A DNA stretch of 64,000 nt. Origin: Dactylonectria macrodidyma (taxonomy: Eukaryota; Ascomycota; Sordariomycetes; Hypocreales; Nectriaceae). The stretch spans positions 839,909 to 903,908 of the forward strand of contig JAGMUV010000029.1 in NCBI GenBank assembly GCA_020744425.1, written 5' to 3'. Shown one piece after another: positions 44,993 to 56,979 of the stretch (position 1 is the stretch's first letter; each line of letters opens with the position of its first letter). Below the pieces are notes generated by a model. The model made no database searches and was not told where the DNA came from. It saw only the letters and a program-made list of their open reading frames with translations. Both the position numbers and the translations under genes were made by a program.

Positions 44993-45823
44993 TGCTCAGG
45001 TTGCTGCACTAAAGAGAGTATACCAGGAATAGGAGTTAGATTCATAGAGGAAAGAAGAAAGTCAATTCTTTGATAAGGCATTGATTGTGCTTTCATGTTT
45101 GTTTGCTTACGCTTTAATTGCTCTGATACGAAATGAATCTAGGAGTATGAAGTGTTGGAGATCCTTGGAGCCGATTGCTAAGTTGCTTCTTTTGAGTTTG
45201 AAGTGGCTAATAGCTTGCTGGTTGATTGGAGGGCAGACGAGACTGTGATGACCAGACAAGGAATGTGTAAGGATCATAACAGGCAACTGATTACCGGTTC
45301 AGGGGGGTAGGAAAGCAGAGCAGAGCAGTAAGTAGTCGAGAGAGCGAGATAAAATGAGTTAGCATAGTTGGAGACATCTCTGCTGAAAATTTATTGTCCT
45401 TTCACTACCTGATTGATCTTCAATCCAACCTTTTCCTTCCTACAGGAAATAACGTCAACTTCCTACATTAACAACAAACTATATTTATTCCTAATATAAT
45501 GGAGAAGCTAAGAATTCACAAAAGCATAACAGAGGTTCGCAGAAAAACTCCCACTCGCCACAATACGGTCGCTGTGATCGATAATATAGGGTAGTCAGGT
45601 ATGCTTCCTGATGCAAATTGAGAAAGTGGGGCAGGGATACGATTGGCTGTAATAAGCAAGGGTTGGTAAGAACATAGGGTCATATTATATAAGCTTCTCT
45701 AATTTAAATTGAAAATAGAATGCGAAGTCCTTGACTTGCAAAATACTCGCACTTTACAACGCCAGCTTTCTACTTCAGAAAGGATTCTAATCAAAGACTT
45801 TATCCTCTCTCAAACCCAGTGCA

Positions 45824-48322
45824 ATGAATCGTAAAGAAATGACTCCTTTTACTCTCATAAAGGATAATAGATCATCAGATCCTGTGTATACCGCAACTGT
45901 CAAGAGCGTTAAAGAATCCATAGGCCACCTACTATGCGAGTGTGTCGACTGCCAACACGGGTTCTACACCGTTGAGGAACAGTATGGTCCCGGTCTTTCG
46001 TATCGCCGCAGGCTTTCTGACGCAGACGCGGAGCGCAGGGTGCTCTCAACCGTGAAGCAGATTCACGATCTGAGAGGCGCATTGACAGGACGTCTGCATA
46101 TCTTTGCTAATGTCTTGCTGAGTCGGTGGAAAAAGCGAAGCCAAGCAAAGCGCGAGGCTTTGTTGAAGGAGGCGGCTCCGGACCTCGAAGAGAAGCAGTG
46201 GCTTATCCCGCGATACACCTACCTACGCGAGAGGCTTATCACACATGCGAGGAGCCAGGAGCGGAGACGCCAGCTCCTCCTGCCCTGGCTGAACGTGGAA
46301 GTCTTGAAGACTAATCCTGCGGTTCTTTTTGCTTTATTGCACTATAGGACAGCCCATTCTCCTCAGCATTGGGCAGCGTTCGATAGCAGTCAACTTACTC
46401 TCAGTTGGGCAGCTGGGTTCTTTGACGTCGATTTCTCGGCAAAATCTGTTGTTATGTATGGAGAAAGATATGGATCTCTGGTAGACTGGGAAGAAAAGGC
46501 AGCCCATCGAGCTGATACCCTTGGGTTTCCCCGGGCAATGTTGGTTCTTAAAGCGCAGGCATACCTCATGGAAGTTCTCTATAGCATTATGGTGAAGATC
46601 CTTAACGGTGTCGATAACTCGCAACCCCCTCGAATCGATAAGTGGATAAATCTCATCAGCAATGCAGCGTTTAGAGAGACAGGAGTGGTAGAGTCCTGGT
46701 CTCCATACACAAACCAAGCCTTCTCGCCACCGCCAGAATTTAATAGTAAATACCTGGTCTCGCTGGCTAAGACTCGACTAGATGCAATGGGAGATCATCT
46801 CTGGTACTTGCAGTGCGATGCCACATATATACGGCGGCATCTAAAGATCATGTTTGCAACCGAGATCTTTAAGAAGGCCTCGGATACCCAGAAAGGTGTG
46901 ATGATTACACAACGCATCCGTTATGAGGTGCGGAGTCACCATTTGTAGCGTTGGATTGAAATGGAGTGCAGACATGTCGACGCGGCTCGAGAGAGATTTC
47001 GCGATAGCACATATCCTGGCACCACCTTGCCAGTCTCCTACGACCGAGCTCTCGGCGCCCTAGAACTTCTCCTTGTCAATCAGGTCATATACAGAGCCAG
47101 CTGCCTTCGGGAACTCTTGCCGTACGTTCCAGGGCTTCGGGAACACTGGATCTTTGAGCATGATGCGAAACTACCCGATGCAATTGGCGTCCTCCGCCGA
47201 AAGAAGTCTGCCAACACAAAGGAGTGCTTTGCCAATGACCGCCTTTATTGGTGTCTAGTCCAGTTGCTCGCAAAGCCCGACGACCAAAGGACATTTAATC
47301 ACTCCATGCTCTTCGCAATGCTGCAGGAGCACATGTCTAATAACCCGTCTGAGAGGGCTAGACTAGATGAGGTTATCTACTAGCTGCTCTCGGATCTCGC
47401 GACTTGTTATGAAATGCTTATCGCTGTCCGTTTCCACAGACCGCAGAATGCAGCGAGAACGCTTACAGAGGTCAAAGCGACAGAAGACAGACAGGTCTGG
47501 AGATGGCTACGATCCAGGAGTAACGTGGAAGATTTCAGCGACCCCAAGGCATCGGGATATCACTTTTCAAGAACTTCTATCTCACAAAGACACCGACAGG
47601 TCCAAAGACTTCTGTCTGGCTTGCGCAGTCCCAGGGGCTCCGCGCGGCTCTGGAGAAGTTCTGGGAGTCGATGAGAGGAACAATCAGGAAAGACTTTGAA
47701 GACTCGGCTTTCAGTTCGTCAGAGGTCGATAGCCTTCTTGAAGTCGTTTCGGCGAATCTGAGTGAACAGTATCTGCAAGACAAGCAGCGAGAAGAAGATG
47801 CAATTCTCACTGCTATCCAGAAATCCGATAGCCCACAACCCGCAACCAATTTCTTCGACGGAGCCGAAAGCTATTCAGCGACCACAACGATTGCCCCGCG
47901 CCCAGAAAAGATAAAAACAAAAGGTAAATAAAAAGACGATATTATGCTGGCATATGACAGCGTTGTAGGTGCATAAGCGGAATCTACCGCAGTATTCGAA
48001 GCTACTACCATTACAGTGACGAGGCAATCGTTAGACATACTTCTCTTAATATTCCCTGAGAAAGACGACGTTATATAGGACGTGTTATAGGATAGGTTCG
48101 TCTATGCTATAGTAGATGCGGGATTCACTGCAAGAAATAACGGCGGGTCACTAGTATCGTTTAAGAAGCTTGATGGGGAAGGCAAGATTGTCTTTTATAA
48201 ACCTCACCCTGTTCCTAAGATTGATCCGGTTATGTTACGAGCTATGGGCAAGAGAATGGCGAAGTGGTTTGGATGGAGGCGAGAGCAGTTTGTTTTATGT
48301 AATAACACTAGCCAAGCTTAGG
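45824..48322 (+). pseudogene. Large unrecognised fungal protein with compact C-terminal module, decayed
   Basis: One frame runs from the ATG at 45824 (MNRKEMTPFTLIKDNRSSDP) to about 47674, interrupted only by TAG at 46946 (in HHL-stop-RWIEME) and 47381 (VIY-stop-LLSDL). Blocks include LLPWLNVEVLKTNPAVLFAL, WAAFDSSQLTLSWAAGFFDV, DRALGALELLLVNQVIYRAS and NDRLYWCLVQLLAKPDDQRT. A frame change near 47550 leads to GISLFKNFYLTKTPTGPKTS then LREALEKFW-like sequence to 47930. After two more stops the tail reads FVYAIVDAGFTARNNGGSLV then KIVFYKPHPVPKIDPVMLRA, MGKRMAKWFGWRRE. That tail (GF..R...GS...F.....I.FH.PHP) recalls HicA-like double-stranded-RNA-binding folds; this is a weak resemblance. The family name and function are unknown. 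Confidence 0.6.
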
Positions 48323-48485
48323 TATAGTTCCAAGACTGTAATTAACCACTCAGGCGACTGTACTCTGGACGACGCATATTGTGAAGGCCGTGCTATCTCT
48401 TGCAGAAAGAAGTATGCGACAACGGGTAGAATGTCTATAGGGTAGCTTGTTGAATTAGGATTACGGTTCATCCTGCAAGGATGCA

Positions 48486-48760
48486 GTCGCTGTTAAAAAC
48501 CCCATCGAATTGATCGCAGATGCTGATAGGGATAGTGTAGCCATCAAGCCGTAGGACTGGTTCGCGGATTCTGACGAGGATACTGTCGCTCCTATAGCCC
48601 CATCAGATTGGTTCACAGATGCGACATGGATACTGTCGCTATTAAGGCTGAGTTAGATTGGCTTATGTTTGCTTATAAGGATACTGTTGCCATCAAAATC
48701 ATGTCGTATTGGTTCCTGGGTTCTGACCGGGATACTGTCGCCTTGAAGCCCCAATAGCAT
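48486..48760 (+). repeat. About 51-nt tandem repeat, five to six units
   Basis: GTCGCT/GTAGCC/GTTGCC openings recur at 48486, 48537, 48585, 48635, 48686 and 48737. The best unit translates as VAIKP-stop-DWFADSDEDT, others as VAIKIMSYWFLGSDRDT and VAIKAELDWLMFAYKDT. Unit length mostly in multiples of three suggests a former protein repeat, perhaps the tail of the gene just upstream. Confidence 0.7.
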
Positions 48761-49098
48761 TGGTCATTTTGACCAAGGGTCGGTCCGCATTTAACAGGGG
48801 CGCTAATAAGATTATATAAGCACTATTAAGGTGCACGGTCCCCATTCTCACCTTTAACACAATTTGCGACTTCAATAGAGCATAAAGTGTGCACCAAAGT
48901 TTGCAAATAAAAATGAATTAGTGAGTTGGATTAAGTGCAGTATCGTCTATTGCGTAGTGCTATTTTTGTGACTGTTATTGTTGTGGTTGACTGTTACTGC
49001 GCTGAAATGTCGATTTCGAACCGCACTTGAAATTTCACTAAGTCCCACGCGACACAACGACAACCCACCCCTCATTTTCTGAGCTGATCTGGACCTTT

Positions 49099-49280
49099 TA
49101 ACCCCAAGTCTAGCCCTCCTAACCCCAAGTCGCCGCTGATTGGCTCGAGACCGGTCATCAAGTGGCCCGCGGTCATTAAGTGGCCCGTGGAGCCGCCGCC
49201 GGCCCGTGCGCGGATTTTCTAGCCAATGGGGGGCCGTAGAAACGGTCATCAAGTGCGCATCAGCGCCACTCGATGACCGC
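49099..49280. repeat. Doubled-motif cluster, possible transposon end
   Basis: CGGTCATCAAGTGGCCCG (49152) is followed head-to-tail by CGGTCATTAAGTGGCCCG (49170). A third copy, CGGTCATCAAGTG (49243), faces the inverted CACTCGATGACCG (49267), forming a hairpin. TAACCCCAAGTC also occurs twice at about 49099 and 49119. The layout resembles the doubled TIR motifs of the pogo-like elements here, but no paired distal end was found. Confidence 0.45.
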
Positions 49281-50025
49281 GGACTAGCGGTTAGAGCTTA
49301 TTATCTTTCTATACCTTTTAAAAAACCTAACCCTTTATTATTAGGTTAAGTTAGAAGAGACTTTTTATAAATAAGCAGCTTATAGTAGTATTAGTAGTAT
49401 TATTAATAAGATCACTTTATAGAATCTTAAGTAGTCTAAGCTTAGTAAGTAATTAATTCTTAAATTTCTAATAGAAAAGCAATTTTTTATAAAGTAGTGT
49501 TTTAGCCTAATATAAAGCAGTCTAGAGTATTAATTAAATACTAAGAATATTAATTTAAAGGCCTTTATAAATAGTATTATTTTAATTCTAACTAATAGAA
49601 CCTTTTATAGTCTTATTACTATTAGCTATTATATTATAATTATAAAGCTATATAATAAATTATATTAATATAGTATCCTAGCCTTAACTACTCTTAATTA
49701 TAAATTAGTGCATTATTTTAAAAATAAGTTTAAAATAGTTTAAGCTATTCTCTTTTATATCTTCTTTACTTTACTCTTACTCTCTTTTCTATTAAATAGA
49801 TTTAACTCTTTAATTAATAATATACTTAATAAGCAGAAGATAGAAAATAGCTATAATAATAAAAAGCTTTAATATAAAGTTATTATAAGTTTCTTATATT
49901 ATATTATTATAAATACTTAGAACTATTAAAAAGCTAATATAAATGCTTTAATACTTAGTAATTTTAATAAAATAATTAAAAATAGAGATATAAAGTTTTA
50001 ATATAGCCTTATTAAATAAGATATA

Positions 50026-50433
50026 ACGTATATGATAAGCGAGCGGCGCAAACAAGCGAGCGGCGCACATATACTGTACACTTAAAACTCTAAACTTAAT
50101 TTTTTTTAAAATAGCCTATATAGCTCTAGGATTTTTAGAGATTTAATATTAAATCTTCAACTAAATAGTTAATAAGCTAGTATTTTTTTTAGACTTTTAA
50201 AAAAATTATTAAGCTAGTTATAAGTAAAAATAGTAAAAAAAACAGTGCGAATTTTATACTACTAGCGCAATAAGTATCTATAGCTTTAAAAAAATGTTAA
50301 AAATAATATACATTATAAATAAGCTAAGTTTAGAATTTTAACTATTTTAGGCCTAGTTTGAAATTTTAAGAATTATTTTAAAATCGTGATTTAAGGTGAA
50401 AATCTCACTGCGCCGCTCGCTTATCATATACGT
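50026..50433. mobile_element. Pogo-like MITE (family B), 408 bp
   Basis: Inverted ends ACGTATATGATAAGCGAGCG are flanked by TA. The left TIR contains GCGAGCGGCGCA twice, separated by AACAA. The right end keeps one clear copy, and the other has decayed. There is no coding sequence. Confidence 0.8.
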
Positions 50434-50507
50434 TATAGCTTAACTACTTATAGTATTCTAATATTACTATTATTCTCTTTTAATATATCTATTAAATTAT
50501 TTATATA

Positions 50508-50944
50508 ACGTACATGATAAGCGAGTGCACCAACCAAGTGAGTGCACCACTTATACTGTACAGCTAAAAGTCATAATTTTCAATTTTCTAAAATTAGATA
50601 CAGAATTCTAGGAATTTTAGAGAATTAGCTTTAGATCTTTAAATAAAAAAGTCATAAGATAGTTTTTTTTTTAGACTTTTAAAAAATTTACTTAGCTCTT
50701 TAAAAATAAAAATAAGAAAAAAAACAGTGCGAATAAGATTATTTTAAATAACTTTATAAGGAGTTTTTATAAAACCCTAGAAAAATAATTAATTATTATA
50801 ATTAAATTAATACATCTATTTTTTAAATTATAGCCATTTTAAGCGTAGTTTGAATTTTTAAGACGTTTTTTAAAAATCGTGTTTTAAGGTGTAAACTTGC
50901 TTTGGTGCACTCACTTGGTTGGTGCACTCGCTTATCATGTACGT
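50508..50944. mobile_element. Pogo-like MITE (family C), 437 bp
   Basis: Inverted ends ACGTACATGATAAGCGAGTG are flanked by TA (50506-50507, 50945-50946). Each TIR carries G(C/T)GAGTGCACCA twice around ACCAA. Near-perfect TIRs of about 45 nt enclose an A+T-rich interior. Confidence 0.85.
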
Positions 50945-51419
50945 TATTATATTATAGTATTATATATAATAAACTGCCTTTAGCTAAGCTTAAATAGTAA
51001 TTAATAAGCTAGATTTTTAAAAGCTATATATTAAATAATATATATAAATAGCTATAAGTATACTATAATATACTTCTTTTAAATTACTTATTTAAACTTA
51101 AAGTAAAAGAGTATAGTTCGCTTTTTATTAAGCTTTTTTTAATTTACTTTAAATAATACATTTTATAATATAATATTTAGCTTTATAATAGTTATAGTAT
51201 AGTAAATAAGACGCTTAATAGTAAAATGTATATATTATAACTTAGTATTATTATTATTCTTTTTTAAATTAATAGTATATTTTAATAAAGTAAAACCTTA
51301 TAGAAAGTCTTTCTTTTTATTAAATTCCTTTAAGTAAATAGTTACTCTTAATTAGTAGAGCTATATATTTAAAAAAGTAAAGTTACTTTACTTTTTAATA
51401 TATTTAGCTTCTTACTTTT

Positions 51420-51966
51420 TGTAAAGGCTACAGCAGTGGAAGGAGTGGAAGGAGTGGAAGGTTATTAGTGGAACTCGGCGATTGTGGGTCAAGGAATTGA
51501 CCAATCAGAAAAGGGATTGAAGATTCAGAAAGAGCAGGAAAAGGCGATTAGAAAAGTAGTCGGTTTGAAGTGATTGGTTGAGAAATGTATGTATTGATGA
51601 TGATAATCATTCTGGACTGGCTAGAGAAAAGCCCTAGCTTTATAGAGAGATTGCTGTCCAGTCACATGTCCAATCTAACAGGAGATTTGGACAATTTGTC
51701 ATAGTAAAACCGGGTAAGACGTGTCCCGAGTTTTAAGACTGTTAGACGTATGTCTAATGCTTGAACTCTAACCTTATTGAAGGTTCTTATTATAGATGTC
51801 TCTTGTAGTTATAATATAAGGAAGATAGGCTTTCTGAGGCATAATTTATACCATTATAAAGCTAAAAATCAGGAGATTCTGAATATGTTATTTATAGTCT
51901 TATCTGATAAGAGCTAAAGGAGATATTTCCTTATCAGTTATATATTTTATATATAAGGACTTTACA
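51420..51966 (-). mobile_element. LTR, 547 bp, inverted copy of 34919-35465
   Basis: It begins TGTAAAGGCTACAGC and ends GGACTTTACA, and its whole length matches the reverse complement of the LTR at 34919-35465 with a few substitutions. The flanks (CTTTT and AAAAC) do not form a target duplication, so the copy may derive from rearrangement or its flanks may have mutated. Confidence 0.8.
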
Positions 51967-52366
51967 AAAACTGAATTAATTAAGCTAGAAAATAGTAATA
52001 GTAATATTAATAAAGTAAAAGAGCTAAATAACTTAAATAGACTTAAAGTTAATTAAAGTAAATAACTAAGCTTAGAAAGTAAACTGTCTTATTAAGATAA
52101 ATAATATAGCTATATTAAAGTTATTAAATAGGACTCAGGCTTTATATTAATTAAAAAACTATTAGAAATACTAGTAAAGAGAGTAATATAAAAAGAAATA
52201 GTACTTTAAAGTCAGGTTTAATATCTGGTTTAACTTTATATATAGCTTTAAATAAAGGCTTATCTTAAATACAAGTAAAAAGAAGCAGGCTAGTTATTAT
52301 ATAATATAAGTATTAAGAGTTTAAGAATAAGAGACACTTAAGAACCTTTATATTATTAAACAACTA

Positions 52367-52820
52367 ATATACTTAATAAGTGAGTGGGCTAAATAAGCGA
52401 GTGAGCTATGAATACTATATATTAAAAAGAGCTAAACTTTAAATTTTTAAAACTAGCTATCTAATTATTAAAAATAAAATAAAAATAATTTTAATTATTT
52501 AATTAAAAAGAAAACTATATAATAATTTTTTTAAATTTTTAAAAAAATTCCTTTATATAGAAATAGCTAGGTATAATAGCTAGGTATACAGTGCGAATAA
52601 GGATTATTAATATAGCTTATTAAGTAATTTTTTAAAAAAGCTAAGAAAATTCATATTTATTTTTTAATATATAACAGAGCTATTTTTATAATATTAGCTA
52701 TTTTACTCTTAGTTTTAATTTTAGAGAATATTTTAAAGATATTTTCATTTAAGGTATAAATACTAGGAAATTTCAAAGTGGCTCACTCGCTTGTTTAGCT
52801 CACTCACTTATTAAGTACGT
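52367..52820. mobile_element. Pogo-like MITE (family A), RIP-damaged inverted copy
   Basis: The left end ATATACTTAATAAGTGAGTG and right end ..TTATTAAGTACGT are family A ends with C-to-T and G-to-A changes. The interior matches 36068-36509 in reverse orientation (for example ACTAGGAAATTTCAAAGTGG near the right end). TA flanks are present on both sides. Confidence 0.75.
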
Positions 52821-54054
52821 TAATAGTATTTATATTAAGTATTATTAATTTTAGTACTATTAAAAATAAAAATGCAATTACTATTATAAAAATATAATAA
52901 GGTTAAGCTAAGAATAATGAGGCTTTTAAAGCTACTATTCTCTTATAATAGGTTTATTAAGTATAGTAAAGTTAGTAATAATAATTATTATCTTTATTAC
53001 TTCTTCTTCTTCTTCTTCTATTCTTACTAATAGTATATAAAAAGAGAATAGCCTAAGGGCTTAGTATATCTATTATTATTCTATTAGAAGTGAGTTAATC
53101 TTAATAAGCTTTAGGCTTTAGTACTTTTATTAATCTAGCTATAAAAAGGATTAATTAATTAGGTTAAGAGTAATATTACTTTAGCTAATAATACTTACTA
53201 AATCTAGGAGTAAATTAAAATATTAGATTATTAGTCTGAGTATAAGAAGGCTAGAAATAATTTAATTAAAATAAGCTAAGCTTTTATTAAAAGAGACTGA
53301 ATATAGGATTATACAGTTATTAATTAGATAAATGCTTAAGCTATTAGTAGGTTATTAAATAGAGTGCCCTTAGTTATTTTTATATTCTTACTAGTAATTG
53401 CACTTTGCTTATTCTTACTTATAGACTGTTTTAGCTTCTCTTTCTTTTATAAAAAGTGTAGAACAGCCTATAGTAGCCAGCTATATATTATATAAAATAG
53501 TCTAAAAATATTCATTTTTCTCTTATATTAAAGTAGTTAGGTTTTAGTATAACTCATTTATTTATTCATTTATTTATGTATCTTTCTATTTATTTCTTTA
53601 AGAGTATAATAATAGTTTAATTCTTACTTTCTTTTCTTTTTTTACTTTATATAATATTATAAAAGATATAATTATAGTAAAAGAGTAAGGCTATTAATAA
53701 AATAATTAAAGAAACTATAAAGACTTAGAGAGTAATAATAATAAATAATAAGGGTTTATAATATTAGAAAGAAGTGATTAAGCTTTATAATAAGGAGAAG
53801 GATAGTAGTAATTAGAAATAAAATAAGAAAGTATATTATAGTAAGAGTAAAGAATATTTAAATTAAAACTTATTACAGTTTTCTCTTAATTCTATTATAA
53901 TAGAGTTAGTAATAGTCAGGCTTAAGTATAGACTTAAGTATAATATAACTCTAAGTATATACTATAAATATAAAGTAAAAGCAGAAAATACTAGAAAATG
54001 CTTAAAGAAGAGTATTATATGAGAAAGTAAGATTAAAATACTATTATAAACTTA

Positions 54055-54488
54055 ACGTGTATGATAAGCGAGCGCGCAATACAAGTGAGCGCGCACTCTG
54101 AAATTTCACCTTAAATCGCAATTTAAAGAAAATTCTTAAAAATTCAAACTAAGCTAGAAATAGCTATAATTTTAAAAGTATATTTATTAAGTATATAATA
54201 ATAAGTACTAGTTTTTCTAGATTATTAAAAAGACTTTTTATAGAGTTATTTAGAAAAATCTTATTCACACTGTTTTTTTTCTTATTTTTATTTTTAAAAT
54301 TTCAAATAAATTAATTAAAAATCTCAAAGAAATACTATCTTATGACTCTTTTTATTAAATACGTAAAATTAATTTCTTAAAAATCCTAGGGCTATATAGC
54401 CCGTTTTAGAAAATTTAAAATTTAAACTTTTAGCTGTACAGTATAAGTGCGCGCTCGCTTGTATTGCGCGCTCGCTTATTATACACGT
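54055..54488. mobile_element. Pogo-like MITE (family E), 434 bp
   Basis: Inverted ends ACGTGTATGATAAGCGAGCG are flanked by TA (54053-54054, 54489-54490). Inside, G(C/T)GAGCGCGCAA-type words are doubled around TACAA. There is no open frame. Confidence 0.85.
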
Positions 54489-54510
54489 TATTATAATATA
54501 TAATAGTATA

Positions 54511-54651
54511 ACGTACTTAATAAGCATGCGTTATATCTAAGTATGCGTTACATTTCCAATTTATACTTAAAACAGTACTTTTTTAAAAGTTCTTTAAAAA
54601 TTTAAACTAGACTTAAAATAGCTTATATTTTATATATAGGTTTAATAAGTA
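54511..54651 (+). mobile_element. Pogo-like element (family F), truncated 5' end
   Basis: ACGTACTTAATAAGCATGCG followed by TTATATCTAAGTATGCGTTA shows the shared layout with a TA in front (54509-54510). The 1859-bp element starts 142 nt further on, and no matching family F right end appears after it, so the copy is either interrupted or truncated. Confidence 0.55.
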
Positions 54652-54653
54652 TA

Positions 54654-56512
54654 ACGTACATGATAAGCATGCGGATCAAACAAGCATGCGGATCAAAAAT
54701 CATAACCTTCGAAATAGAAATCGCTATAAAAACACAACTAACCATCTAATCAATTAAAATCAACCACTATACTCTTCCCAATATATCCCAATAACTACCT
54801 ACACATCCTTGCATTATGTCCGGGCCTGCCGCACACTCCACAGCGCCTTTCCTTCAGTCACGCTGACCCTCCTTAACCACCACTTTTCGACGATTCAGCC
54901 ACTACCTGCGCATTAACATCCATCCGATCAATTACTTCCCTTCCTTCATCTACTATCATCACCCCTCTTTTCTGTAGGCAGGTCCTTTTTGCCCTACAGC
55001 GCCGGCTTAGTATCTCATTTGCCTGTCGAAGGTCGCGGTTCTCAGCCCTCAATAAGGCATTCTCATGCATCATTGCCTTAGTTCCCTTAGAAAGAGACTT
55101 TAGTGCTCCTAGAATTGACTCTGGAGAGCTACTTTGATGCCTTCTGATTCGTCTTTCAAGGTATTCAGACTAAGACCTGGCCTTAAGAACGGTCTTTAGG
55201 GTCTTTGAAACCCAAGGGGCAGAGGCGCTAGCCTCCTCCTCAATCGGCGTTGGAGTCCGTAGCTGCACATCAAGCTTCGAGACTACACTTTCCGGGTCAA
55301 GAGGAACAAGCCCGGCTCCTCTAAAGGCTGCCTTGATATTTCTTTCTATCATAGTGGCTTGAAATGCGGCGTAAAAGGCCGGAAAGAACTCAGTCTTCAA
55401 AACGTGGGTTATAGAGCATCTAATCAGATGCTCTATTTCTCGACCATAAGCCTTCTTAAGCAGCCCAAAGCACCCGACGTCAAGAGGCTGAAGCAGATAA
55501 GAAGAATGAGGCAGCATACAAAGCGTAATAATCTTATTCTCCTCGCAATATATCTCAAAGTCAGCTAAGTAGTGACTTTCGTACCCATCGAGGATTAAAA
55601 GACGATAGGGACCAGTTAATCGGTTGGTTATACACCGGTTAAAGTGCTTTAGCCACTCAAGTCCTATCTCATTATCAGTCCAGCCATTTCAAGACATTGC
55701 AATAGCCCAATCGCCCGGGAGGTTGCTTTCTCGGTACCAGTTAGCGAGGTGATATTGGCCTGCACCTATGATAAACGGCTGGATCGCTCGGCCTTCCGCA
55801 TTAATCGCCTAAATGACAGTAATCCATTCCTGGCTTCTAGGCTGCACTGATTTTAGTCTTCTACGCCTTTCTGAACCTGTGATAACCATTCTGCTTACAA
55901 TCATGCCCATCAGAAAGCCAGTCTCATCAAAGTTATAGATATCATCTAATCGGATGCCATACTTCGCGATTGTATTCTCCACGAGCCTAAACCAGTTGCG
56001 AATAATAGTCGGATCTTCGCATTTAGCTCTCTAATAGTCGTATTTACAAAAAAAACGCGTCTTAAGCTCTTCGTATCGCTTGACGAAGTTAGAAGCCCAG
56101 CACTTGCCAACAGGTAACGCGTCGCAGTCGGCGAGCAATCGGTTAGCCATTTCTTTAACACTACGCAGTCGCAGGGGAAATCCTCGCGAATCTAGATCAA
56201 GAATGAACTGAATAATGATCTGTTCCTCTAGATCAGATAGTTTGCATGATTTAGGGATCCAATCGCAACGCGCGGATATGCCATGCTATCAGCAGTAGAG
56301 AGTAGTATAAGGGATTTCATAGACCTTTGCAGCGCGTCGAAGACTTAATTCTCGGTTATTTTAGTAGGCCTGAAGTGCAAGAAGCACCTTAGCCTCTATA
56401 TTCGCCCGCAGCATGCTGGGTGGTTAAGGAATAATTAATCAAATAGAAATGTTATAGGTTGAGGGATTTTTGATCCGCATGCTTGTTTGATCCGTATGCT
56501 TATTATGTACGT
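54654..56512 (-). mobile_element. Pogo-like DNA transposon, 1859 bp, copy 1
   Basis: TIRs ACGTACATGATAAGCATGCG with TA on both sides (54652-54653, 56513-56514). GCATGCGGATCA is doubled around AACAA in each TIR. It has the same length as the copy at 61310-63168 and is in the opposite orientation. The right TIR carries two C-to-T changes relative to the left. Confidence 0.92.
54795..56414 (-). pseudogene. Pogo-like DDE transposase, nonsense-riddled (copy 1)
   Basis: The 540-codon minus-strand frame (ATG 56414 to TAG 54795) has no indel relative to the copy at 61408. The N-terminal helix-turn-helix begins MLRANIEAKVLLALQAYQ-like sequence; the DDE core includes the region of NFDETGFLMGM, an intact DGYESHY-type second motif and LLQPLDVGCFGLLKKAYG. 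A C-terminal zinc knuckle RRCGVCGRPGHNARMCR keeps its histidine. Stops arise at CGA, CAG and CAA codons (for example TGA and TAG in the first helix-turn-helix around 56286-56300, and TAA/TGA near the end), all C to T on the coding strand. Several Trp codons lost in the other copy are intact here. Confidence 0.85.
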
Positions 56513-56979
56513 TATAGAACTTTATATAGAACTATATAAGAGATAATATAATAATACTTTAATAATTAAATTAATATAATAAAGCACTATATATAGTTAT
56601 TTATAATTAGATTAATCTATAAAAACTATATATAATTAAATGTAATTATATTAACTAAGTCCATTATCTATTTAATAAGGATAAAAGAGTATTTTATAAA
56701 TACTAAAATATTACTATTATACACAGGCTATTTTTATAACTTTTAAATGTTAAATTTATATCTTTACTTTAAAATAGAATATATATATAATATAATAAAA
56801 TGTTTTTAGTTAATATAATGGATTCTTTAAGACTGCTCTTACTAATTAATATATTATTTACTATAATTAAGTTAGTAATTGAATTTTACTGGATTTTAAT
56901 ATTACTTAAAGAATCTTACTTAAATTTTACTAATATAATTATAGCTATAGCCTTAACTCTGGCTTTATAAACCATACTG

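Larger units (their letters stand above)
49300..54054. other. A+T-rich decayed tract hosting MITEs and an LTR
   Basis: Extreme A+T content, no credible open frames, and TA-rich words throughout. Short TTC repeats occur at about 53000-53018. Within it lie MITEs at 50026, 50508 and 52367 and an LTR at 51420, all less decayed than their surroundings. Confidence 0.7.

Noticed and set aside
48947..49252. Arg-rich minus-strand frame
   Set aside because: Its sequence is explained by the doubled CGGTCATCAAGTGGCCCG motifs read in frame, not by a gene.
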